Assembly (NCBI RefSeq): GCF_963678635.1
Contig: NC_087067.1
Location: 59,444,594 to 59,508,593, forward strand
DNA: 64,000 nucleotides
DNA from: Symsagittifera roscoffensis
Taxonomy: Eukaryota; Xenacoelomorpha; Acoela; Convolutidae
Reading direction: 5' to 3'
Made by a program: the position numbers and the translations under genes
Notes under the pieces: generated by a model
Seen by the model: the letters and a program-made list of their open reading frames with translations, nothing else
The model's database searches: none
What the model was told of the DNA's origin: nothing
In this document: positions 18,301 through 30,300 of the stretch, piece after piece
Numbering within the stretch: position 1 is the stretch's first letter
How the letters are laid out: the number at the start of each line of letters is the position of its first letter

Positions 18301-21300
18301 AAAGATTTGAATAATCATTTAAGGAAGCCGAGGTTTGCGTCTTCACGCAGCATAGAAAAAATACGAAAACAGTTCAAAAAATTATTACACTTGCGAGAGA
18401 AATTGTCTTAACTATTAAGCTCTAATTGGTTACTTTTTTTGTTCGTGTAGCAATTATCTTGGGCAGGGGCGGATTAACGGGGGGGGGGGGGCTTTCGCCC
18501 CCTTCCTCATTCGACCCCCTGCCTGCCCAAAGGGTCCCCCTTTGGTACTTTTTAAGATATCCATTTTTGGCCGACCGACCCTAGATTTTTTTCTAACATA
18601 AACTAATTTTGAGGGGGAGCGCGCGCCAAAAAAATGCGATGTTTTGGTCAACTTTTTCCAAAAAGTGCCTAAAAACGCGCCTTTTTTTGACAGTTTTTTC
18701 AATATTTTGCCTGCGGCGCAGAGAGTTTGGCCAAAACAGGGACTAAACCGTGCTTAGGGAGAGCTCGAAAAATCACTATCAACAGTGCAACCGCTACCCA
18801 GTACCGACAAGGTTCGCTAATTCCAATGCTTATGCACGAATTGAATTCTAGTTTTCTTGGTTGAGTCGGATTTATCTCCTCCTAACTATCTTCGTCCATG
18901 CTTCCATGAGGGGATATCGGTGTCATCCATTTGGCTGTAGCCGCTCTCACCTTGAGGAGGGATCCCTCCAACCGTGACCGAAGTGGAAATAATTGTACAA
19001 TCCATTTCAATGTGAACTCTAGTATCAATCGAGAACATCGTTAAAAGGGCTTTTACCCCAACCAAAATCAGAACCTCAGTGGCCTATTATGAGGCTTGAG
19101 AGTTTGTATCAGAATGAGTAGTGGTTATTCAGGAACAACGGGGTCCCAGCACAAAAGCAGCACGCGTGGGGGAAGTGTGAGATCAGCTGGAGAAACTGTT
19201 CATGGTCATCAAGGAGGCATGCAGTCAGGGACTCCAGGGATGAACAACCGGGATTCACCTTCCAGGACTAACAAGAATGTTTTCATTGCCAAGTTTGACT
19301 ACACTTGTCAAACAGACGACGACCTGCCATTCAAGTGAGTTTATGTTACGTGAGTGGTTGGATTTTGGATATTGAAAAACTCCAGCAGAAATTTTGACAG
19401 TGTTGAGAAAAGTGGTTTGAAGAATCCGATTTTTCTGAATTTTTGTTGGCGTCATAAAATATGGATCAAATTAACATCCTCCCACCCAATTAGACCAAGT
19501 TAAGATCTTCCACCCCAGCGTTGAATTTAATTTAATTTTGATAAAAAAAATGCTCTATTCTGATTGGCTGAAAAGTCGAACTCAGAAATAAGTTAAGATC
19601 CTCCCCCTAAACGGATTGGGAGGGGAGGATGTTAACTTGGTCCTAAAATCTTACTGAAGGAGCGGTAAGCCAATAAATGTTACACTTTTACGTTTTTTAA
19701 AGATTTGAATAATCAATTAAGGAAGCCGAGGTTTGCGTCTTCACGCAGCATAGAAAAAATACGAAAACAGTTCAAAAAATTATTACACTTGCGAGAGAAA
19801 TTGTCTTAACTATTAAGCTCTAATTGGTTACTTTTTTTGTTCGTGTAGCAATTATCTTGGGCAGGGGCGGATTTACGGGGGGGGGGCTTTCGCCCCCTTC
19901 CTCATTTGACCCCCCTGCCGGCCCAAAGGGGTCCCCCCTTTGGTACTTTTTAAGATATCCATTTTTGGCCGACCGACCCTGGAATTTTTTCTAACATAAA
20001 CTAATTTTGAGGGTGAGTGCGCGCCAAAAAAATGCGATGTTTTTGTCAACTTTTTCCAAAAAGTGCCTAAAAGCGCGCCTTTTTTGGACAGTTTTTTCAA
20101 TATTTTGCCTGCGGCGCAGAGAGTTTGGCCAAAACAGGGACTAAACCGTGCTTAGGGAGAGCTCGAAAAATCACTATCAACAGTGCAACCGCTACCCGGC
20201 ACCGACAAGGTTCGCTTATTCAAATGCTTATGCACGAATTGAATTCTAGTTTTCTTACTTGAGTCGGATTTATCTCCTCCTTTCTATCTTCGTCCATGCT
20301 TCCATGGGGGGATATCGGTGTCATCCATTTGGCTGTAGCCGCTCTCACCTTGAGGAGGGATCCCTCCAACCGTGACCGAAGTGGAAATAATTGTACAATC
20401 CATTTCAATGTGAACTCTAGTATCAATCGAGAACATCGTTAAAAGGGCTTTTACCCCAACCAAAATCAGAACCTCAGTGGCCTATTATGAGGCTTGAGAG
20501 TTTGTATCAGAATGAGTAGTGGTTATTCAGGAACAACGGGGTCCCAGCACAAAAGCAGCACGCGTGGGGGAAGTGTGAGATCAGCTGGAGGAACTGTTCA
20601 TGGTCATCAAGGAGGCATGCAGTCAGGGACTCCAGGGATGAACAACCGGGATTCACCTTCCAGCACTAACAAGAATGTTTTCATTGCCAAGTTTGACTAC
20701 ACTTGTCAAACAGACGACGACCTGCCAATCAAGTGAGTTTATGTTACGTGAGTGGTTGGATTTTGGATATTGAAAAACTCCAGCAGAAATTTTGACAGTG
20801 TTGAGAAAAGTGGTTTGAAGAATCCGATTTTTCTGAATTTTTTTTGGCGTCATAAAATATGGACCAAATTAACATCCTCCCACCCAATTAGACCAAGTTA
20901 AGATCTTCCACCCCAGCGTTGAATTTAATTTAATTTTGATAAAAAAATGCTCTATTCTGATTGGCTGAAAAGTCGAACTCAGAAATAAGTTAAGATCCTC
21001 CCCCTAAACGGATTGAGGGGGGGGGGGTTGAAGGGAAGGGTAGGATGTTAACCTGGTCCTAAAATCTTACTGAAGGAGCGTTAAGCCAATAAATGTTACA
21101 CTTTTACGTTTATAAAGATTTGAATGATCATTTAAGGAAGCCGAGGTTTGCGTCTTCACGCAGCATAGAAAAAGTACGAAAACAGTTCAAAAAATTATTA
21201 CACTTGCGAGAGAAAATGTCTTAACTATTAAGCTCTAATTGGTTACTTTTTTTGTTCGTGTGGCAATTATCTTGGGCAGGGGCGGATTTACGAGGGGGGG

Positions 21301-24300
21301 ATTTCGCCCCCTTCCTCATTCGACCCCCTGCCAGCCCAAAGGGTCCTCCCTTTGGTACTTTTTAAGATATCCATTTTTGGCCGACCGACCCTAGAATTTT
21401 TTCTAACATAAACTAATTTTGAGGGGGGGGGGGGTGGCGCCAAAAAAATGCGATGTTTTGGTCAACTTTTTCCGAAAAGTGCCTAAAAACGCGCCTATTT
21501 TGGACAGTTTTTTCAATATTTTGCCTGCGGCGCAGAGAGTTTGGCCAAAACTGGGACTAAACCGTGCTTAGGGAGAGCTCGAAAAATCACTATCAACAGT
21601 GCAACCGATACCCAGCACCGACACGGTTCGCTAATTCCAATGCTTATGCACGAATTGAATTCTAGTTTTCTTACTTGAGTCGGATTTATCTCCTCCTTAC
21701 TATCTTCGTCCATGCTTCCATGGGGGGATATCGGTGTCATCCATTTGGCTGTAGCCGCTCTCACGTTGAGGAGGGATCCCTCCAACCGTGACCGAAGTGG
21801 AAATAATTGTACAATCCATTTCAATGTGAACTCTAGTATCAATCGAGAACATCGTTAAAAGGGCTCTTACCCCAACCAAAATCAGAACCTCAGTGGCCCA
21901 TTATGAGGCTTGAGAGTTTGTATCAGAATAAGTAGTGGTTATTCAGGAACAACGGGGTCCCAGCACAAAAGCAGCACGCGTGGGGGAAGTGTGAGATCAG
22001 CTGGAGGAACTGTTCATGGTCATCAAGGAGGCAAGGCCTCAGGGACTCCAGAGATGAACAACCGGGATTCACCTTCCAGGACTAACAAGAATGTTTTCAT
22101 TGCCAAGTTTGACTACACTTGTCAAACAGACGACGACCTGCCATTCAAGTGAGTTTATGTTACGTGAGTGGTTGGATTTTGGATATTGAAAAACTCCAGC
22201 AGAAATTTTGACAGTGTTGAGAAAAGTGGTTTGAAGAATCCGATTTTTCTGAATTTTTTTTGGCGTCATAAAATATGGATCAAATTAACATCCTCCCACC
22301 CAATTAGACCAAGTTAAGATCTTCCACCCCAGCGTTGAATTTAATTTAATTTTGATAAAAAAAATGCTCTATTCTGATTGGCTGAAAAGTCGAACTCAGA
22401 AATAAGTTAAGATCCTCCCCCTAAACGGATTGGGAGGGGAGGATGTTAACTTGGTCCTAAAATCTTACTGAATGAGCGGTAAGCCAATAAATGTTACACT
22501 TTTACGTTTTTTAAAGATTTGAATAATCATTTAAGGAAGCCGAGGTTTGCGTCTTCACGCAGCATAGAAAAAATACGAAAACAGTTCAAAAAATTATTAC
22601 ACTTGCGAGAGAAATTGTCTTAACTATTAAGCTCTAATTGGTTACTTTTTTTGTTCGTGTAGAAATTATCTTGGGCAGGGGCGGATTTACGGGGGGGGGG
22701 GGCTTTCGCCCCCTTCCTCATTTGACCCCGTGCCGGCCCAAAGGGTCCCCCCTTTGGTACTTTTTAAGATATCCATTTTTGGCCGACCGACCCTGGAATT
22801 TTTTCTAACATAAACTAATTTTGAGGGGGAGTGCGCGCCAAAAAAATGCGATGTTTTTGTCAACTTTTTCCAAAAAGTGCCTAAAAACGCGCCTTTTTTG
22901 GACAGTTTTTTCAATATTTTGCCTGCGGCGCAGAGAGTTTGGCCAAAACAGGGACTAAACCGTGCTTAGGGAGAGCTCGAAAAATCACTATCAACAGTGC
23001 AACCGCTACCCAGCACCGACAAGGTTCGCTAATTCAAATGCTTATGCACGAATTGAAATCTAGTTTTCTTACTTGAGTCGGATTTATCTCCTCCTTACTA
23101 TCTTCGTCCATGCTTCCATGGGGGGATATCGGTGTCATCCATTTGGCTGTAGCCGCTCTCACCTTGAGGAGGGATCCCTCCAACCGTGACCGAAGTGGAA
23201 ATAATTGTACAATCCATTTCAATGTGAACTCTAGTATCAATCGAGAACATCGTTAAAAGGGCTTTTACCCCAACCAAAATCAGAACCTCAGTGGGCTATT
23301 ATGAGGCTTGAGAGTTGTATCAGAATAAGTAGTGGTTATTCAGGAGCAACGGGGTCCCAGCACAAAAGCAGCATGCGTGGGGGAAGTGTGAGATCAGCTG
23401 GAGGAACTGTTCATGGTCATCAAGGAGGCATGCAGTCAGGGACTCCAGGGATGAACAACCGGGATTCACCTTCCAGCACTAACAAGAATGTTTTCATTGC
23501 CAAGTTTGACTACACTTGTCAAACAGACGATGAACCGCCATTCAAGTGAGTTTATGTTACGTGAGTGGTTGGATTTTGGATATTGAAAAACTCCAGCAGA
23601 AATTTTGACAGTGTTGAGAAAAGTGGTTTGAAGAATCCGATTTTTCTGAATTTTTTTTGGCGTCATAAAATATGGATCAAGTTAACATCCTCCCACCCAA
23701 GTAGACCAAGTTAAGATCTTCCACCCCAGCGTTGAATTTAATTTAATTTGATGAAAAAATGCTCTATTCTGATTGGCTGAAAAGTCGAACTCAGAAATAA
23801 GTTAAGATCCTCCCCCTAAACGGATTAGGGGGGGGGGGGGGGGAGGATGTTAACTTGGTCCTAAAATCTTACTGAAGGAGGTTTGCGTCTTCACGCAGCA
23901 TAGAAAAAATACGAAAACAGTTCAAAAAATTATTACACTTGCGAGAGAAAATGTCTTAACTATTAAGCTCTAATTGGTTGATTTTTTGTTCGTGTAGCAA
24001 TTATCTTGGGCAGGGGCGGGGCTTTCGCCCCCTTCCTCAGGGATTCGACCCCCTGCCGACCCAAAGGGTCCCCCTTTGGTATTTTTTGAAATCCATTTTT
24101 GGCCGCCCGACCCTAGAAGTTTTCTAAAGGCGCTTTGGGCACCAATATAAACTAATTTTGAGGGGGAGCGCGCGCCAAAAAAAAACGAGATGTTTTGGTC
24201 AACTTTCTCCAAAAAGTGCGAAAAAACGCGCCTTTTTGGACAATTTTTTTTAACATTTTGCCTGCGGTGCAGAAAATTTGGCCAAAACAGGGACTAAACC

Positions 24301-27300
24301 GTGCTTAGGGAGAGCTCGAAAAATCAATTTCAATTCGGTCGACCTAAGTCGACAAAATTTTCGAAATTTTTTAAAAAATCCACCACCCCCGAGAAAATCC
24401 TAGATCCGCACCTGATCTTGGGAATGTTCTGATTTCAAATTGCTTTTCATTTCCACCCTTTTAATTCCTTTTTTAGCCTTTAGCTGAAATAGCAGGTAAA
24501 TCTAAATATAACTCCTCGTGACGAGAGATCACCAGTTGTTGAATTTTTATTGGCTGAAGAACTTTCTAGAACAAAATAACCTGACGAAGTTGTTGAAATC
24601 TAAAAATTACGCTATAAAAGCGAGCTCCAATAAGTTTTTAAGTGAATTTTAGTCTACTTTCTAAGTTATTTTTATCCGGCGTTAATAGTCAAGTCTTTGC
24701 TAGCAGATTAAAAACGCAGTGCTAGGGTTTACTTATAAATTGAATTTTGCCTAATCTGCGATATTAAATCTGCCGGGAGATAGATTATATGAGTGTGATA
24801 GGCTTTTAACGTAGGAATATGAATGAGGTTAGCCGTCAATTCACTTGAATACTCTGATAACAACAATAAAAATTTTTTTTTCCAGAAACGGTAAATTACA
24901 ATCAATTAAAAAATAGTGTATATTTAAAAGTGTATCTATTATATATTTAAATGCGGGCTTCACTATCTCGCCATGTTTAAGCTTTTTCAACGTATTATTT
25001 TTGCATGTTTAAGCTATATCGTATATTGCAATGGTTAAGATTTTTTTTCGATTTTCCAATTTGATTTTAGTGGTTTTTTTAATGAGTTTGATTTAGGCAA
25101 CCCAATATCGAATTAGGGGTGGCGAATTTGGCCTCCAATTTTGAATGCCCGATCATTTTAGTTAGCGAGATAAGACGATTTTGAGATTTTTTCAAAATTT
25201 TTCAGAAATTTCAAATAAAGTAATTTCAAAACTTGAAGTTCCCAACCCTGTAGTTGGGTGCTGTCAGAATGACTCTAAGGAGTTAAAAATCTTGCCTCCA
25301 ATTATGATTGTTCAAATCCTTGTAGTTTTCGAGATATGACGTTTTTTGTGAATTTTTCAAAAAATTTTCAGAAAACTTAGATTATTTTTTTTTCGCAAAA
25401 TCTCAAATTCCCAACCCTGTAGTTGGGTCCTGTCAGAGTATTCTCAAAGATTGCGAGTTTTGGCTCCAATTTTGATTGCTCAGTTCTTTGTAGTTTTCGA
25501 GATATGACGTTTTTTTGCGATTTTTTCAAAAATTTTCAGAAAACTTCAGTTTCAATTAATTATTTCTAAAAATTTGAAATTTCCAACACTATAGTTCGGT
25601 GTTGACAGGGTACTCTAAAGAGTTGCAACTCTTGCCACATTCGACTGCTTAACGCGACTGCTCAAATGCTTTTAGTTTCCGTGATGTGACGTTTTTTGAT
25701 TTTTTCAAAATTTCTCGAAGAACTTATCTACAAAGAAATTCAAAATACTAACTTGATGAAGATACAACCTTATTGTCAGCGTACAACCAGGCGTCGCAAA
25801 TCTTACCTCTTAATATGAACGCTCAAATCCTTTAAGTTTCTGCGATAAGACGTTTTTTTTTAATTTTTTTTTCCGGGAAACAGGTTCAAAAAAATTCACA
25901 AAATTTTGAATTCCTAACCCTATAGTAGGGTGCTCTCAGGGACTCTCAGTTGTTGCAAAGCTGGCCTCCAAATTTCTCCAGAGGCCCATTAAGTTTTCGT
26001 GATGACGCTTTTAAAATGGGAATTAAATAATTTTATAAGTTCGAAATTACCAACCCTGTAATTGGGTGCAGTCAGAGTACACTAAAAGTTTGCAGATGTT
26101 GTTTTCAATATATGCGGTTTTTCATGAGCTGTCGAAAAAATTGGAAGCACCGAAGGTGCGTTAAACGCTAGTATTTCATTAAGCAAATATTTAAACTTCG
26201 ATTTTTTATTTGATTGTCATTTACCGTTTAAGGAGAACAGTATAAATGTATTTTTTTTGGTAAATATTTCATTAAGTGTGTTTCATGAATATTATTTGAG
26301 GTGATAGACTAAGGACAAAGATGATGTCCACTTGTGGTCTAAATTACCTGTGTAATGTTGAGGTTCGCTTGTGTGTGTTTTACAGGAAGGGAGATCTGTT
26401 GGAAGCGGAGAGTACGATGGGGGATTGCTGGATGGCCACACATAAGGCCAATGGCAAGAGAGGATACATACCCTCCAATTACGTAGAGTCATACATATCC
26501 CACAGAGCAGAGCCGTGAGTAGAGTATACATATTAAAATGAGCATCAACATGACACCCCCACGCAGAAAAATTAAGATATTCTACTCCAGCCTTTAATTT
26601 TAATTAAAATTGTAGAGCGCTGCGTGTAAAATGCTGTGATCTGATTGGCTTAAAATTATACTCAAATTCACGAAGTTATCATCACCTACCCCCCCCCCCC
26701 CCCCCAATATTTTGCATTATTTATATTACTAGGACATAGCTTTGGTAGAGAGAATACAGGCTTTGGTTAGAGAGAATACATTCTTTGCTAGCTTTTGCAT
26801 TGGTCGTGATTTGCTTAATTGATACTTTTTACATAATTTTTCACTATTCGTTTTCAAGCTAGTGGTTATAATTTTCCCCACTTGAAAATCGACCTTTATA
26901 AGCTTGGCAAATATTGTCTTTTTTGGAGCAAATGACCTGCTTTGCCTCAGTGTGCTTTCTTTCAATGTGCTTTATTGACAACATAAAACATGCCATCCAG
27001 GGAAAAATGAAATCTGAAACAACATGCCCTGTTTGTTTAAATAAGACTACACAATTTTTGCAGATGTGAACAATGTTTTTATAGCCTTTTTGTAATCCAC
27101 ATCTGAACTGAAATTGACGTTTTCAACAAGTTTTCCAAACCTCCCATAAATTTATCGCCATATCAAATGAGGATGCTCAAGAGTGTTTTCTCTTTTTGAA
27201 TGATGGTTATCTTAAATGGATGTTCAAAAAGAAAACGGCAAATTTATTGAGAACTTTGTTATGTTTTGAGTTATTTTTTTGCTTAGATGGTTTATGGAAG

Positions 27301-30300
27301 AAATAACGCGTCTATCAGCCGAATGCATGCTACGAGAGTGTGCCAAAGGCACCTTCTTAGTCAGACCTGCCGAGTCGAGGAGCAACAAGTTCTCTCTCAG
27401 CGTCAAAGACAACTCAGAGGTGAAGCACTACCGGATCCGAATGAACGACGAAGGCCTGCTCTTCATAGACAAGAGGAGCACCTTCCCTAACCTAGTCCAA
27501 CTCGTAGAACACTGCAAGCAGCACTGCCATGGTCTATGTGTGAAGCTAGTGGCTTCAATAGAGCAAAATGAGGGTCCAGTAAGGACTCTTCAGAGTCTGT
27601 CGAAATCACATGAGGTGAATTGGGTGATATCGCTGAAGGATCTCCAGTTCGGAACCAAGCTGGGATCCGGACAGTTCGGAGAGGTGTTCAGAGGTTCCTG
27701 GAACGGCAATAAAGAAGTGGCTATTAAGACTCTAAAACAACGTATGGTTTTTTTTTACATTAGCTGCAAGTTTGAAAATTGTCTCAATTTAAGTTAATTT
27801 TAGTAAGATCAACTATGCTGAGAGAGATCTTTTTTAAAGACTGAGTTTTCATTGCAATTTGGCAGACATTGATCTTATTTTTAGTAAATGTTTTGAAAAT
27901 GTAATCAGTGTGCAAAGCTTTTTGATCCCTATAACCTAGTCTAACTGCTCGTATTTAATTTATATCAATACAGAAAATCCTCCGATTTCTACATGTATCT
28001 AACCAAGCCATTGGTTTAATATCGTCGGTTTTGTATCAAACTATCAAAGATCAATTAAGTTTGCTGAGAGAGATCACTTTTAAAGACTGAGTTTTCATTG
28101 CAATTTGGCAGACATTGATCTTATTTTTAGTAAATGTTTTGAAAATGTAATCAGTTTGCAAAGCTTTTTGATCCCTATAACCTAGTCTAACTGCTCGTAT
28201 TTAATTTATATCAATACAGAAAATCCTCCGATTTCTACATGTATCTAACCAAGCCATTGGCTTAATATCGTCGGTTTTTTATCAAACTATCAAAGATCAA
28301 TTAAATTTGCTAGGATTAGAAGACCTATGCTTTCGAAACGCGTATTAGCATAAATAATGAAAAGAGTTTTCCATGCCATTAGGACAATGTGAACTTGGTC
28401 TGTCAAGGTATTAATTGAGTGACTTGTTAACTTATTATATTTTATTACTGTTTTATGCCATGAAGTGAAATTTCTGTGTCGCTTAATAATAAAATGATTG
28501 TTTCAGCTTTTTTGAAAAGAGCAAAAAAAGATCTTTTTAAAAACATTTTCAATGAAGTTCAAGGCATTTTTGGCATCATCAACACGTAAATTAAATTCAA
28601 ATCTTCATCTATTGATCATTTGGGATGATGATAGACGCGACGGGCTTGATATTTCTTTGCACTATCCCAATTGAAAGTAACCGTGAAATTTATGAAGTGT
28701 CAATGAGCGAAATGAAGACACTTATTTAGTTCGTGATGATTTTTTTCTGGAAGTTATTCAAGCTCAAATTTGATTTTTTGTCTGTTGGTTTTTGATTTAT
28801 TTTTAAGTTAAATTTAAAATTGTTTGCTTAACGGAAGGTAAATTACTCTCCAATTATAGTTACATGTCAATTTGCCTCAATTCAACTTGTCCCAGTCCAA
28901 CTTGTCCGATTCCAACTTGCCCCAAATAAAAAAAATGAAACTTGCCCCAGATTCTTTGATATCCTCGTACAGCATAATGTCGGCATGAAATTGAAAGATT
29001 TTTTTAATTGAACAATTAAGCTTGAAACAAAATGCAGTGGTAATTATGCCGACTATTTAAAAATTACGAAGGAGCTAAATGAGCTAGTGCATATAAATAG
29101 TCAACAACATGGTCTTTTTGAATTTACTAGAAATGTTTTGGATTTTTGCATGAATATCCCGATATTTCTTCCGCCCTTGATTCTGCATTCCCCCCATAGC
29201 CTTCAAAATGTTGATTTTCTGATTTGTTGAGTCCATTTGAATCTTAACCAGGAGTGTAGAGGCTTGGGTGGCTCCCTTGAAATAATGCTGTCACTCGTAT
29301 CAAGCCTTCCGCTGCTTCTTAGGAATGGTTCCTGAGACTCATAGGATATAACGGTTGCCTCTGTTTCGCCCTATTGTTTCGCCTTTTATATAACTTCTCT
29401 GAAAGTATTAGGCAAGTTCGTCATTTTTATCTGACAGGCTTTGCTCAAGATCTTATCGGTCCACCACATGCTCAATCTCAGTGACGCTCTCGAACGATCG
29501 TTCCACTAAATCAGTTGGAACAAAACTGAGAGCGAGTATTAAACGCAGTCAAGCTCAGCTTGCAGTTGTTTTCATAGGCTTTCTTTAAACCCAGCTCGTT
29601 AACTTTGCGTAAAAAGGCCTGGCAGAGGTGAAAGTAACAGCCATTGATTGAAGACTCTGGAAACGCACTTGTAAAAGCATTTACGGCAGCTCGTTCAAAA
29701 TCTAGAAGGGTCCTCGATGGTTGCGCGTTATCAGAGACAGAGGCGATGGCTTTCAGGAATTTTGAATACGTCTGTTCAGTTTTGTTTGGCAGTAGAGCAT
29801 AAAGGCATGGTGGATAAAATCCATCGATTTGAATGTGTATGGTATAAAGCTGGTATAATTGCATTTGACAAATTTTAAATATACCGTCGCAAAGCCAAAG
29901 AGAATTGTGAACTCGATGGGCTTGAACATTATCTCGATCACCAAAAATTAAAATTCAATCCATTACTCCACTGTCGAATAAACAGAAATCAGAATATATC
30001 GGAATTATGAAATGCCTGTCTTTAATGTTTGGCAAGGACGGGATCAAGTTCTGTTCTCATCTGTTACTTCCTGAGCGGCATTTAAGTGAATTGTATCTTG
30101 TGCATCTTCAGTGCTCAGTGGTTTTTGTCATCTGCTTTTTTTGCGAAATCGTGTCCGTCAATATTAAGCGTTTGTTTTTTTTTGTTGAGATGTTCCCCAT
30201 GTAAGTTGACTCATAGCATTTATGTTGGATCATTCGAAAGAAAATGGTAAACAATGAAGCAAAATGAAAGAATAGCCGTCTTTCATTTTATTTCAATGGC

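Larger units (their letters stand above)
18774..20171 (+). repeat. tandem unit 2 of the SH3-exon array (1398 bp)
   Basis: Begins with the exon-2 tail fused to the preceding MITE fragment. Contains exon 3 copy 2 (19133-19334), a fold-back element (19463-19643) and a truncated hAT MITE (from 19862). Confidence 0.85.

Noticed and set aside
18454-24212. Lys-rich minus-strand ORFs ([15 protein letters not shown]) in each array unit
   Set aside because: They lie within the left half of the hAT MITE, include its G/C run, and are cut at the duplication point.
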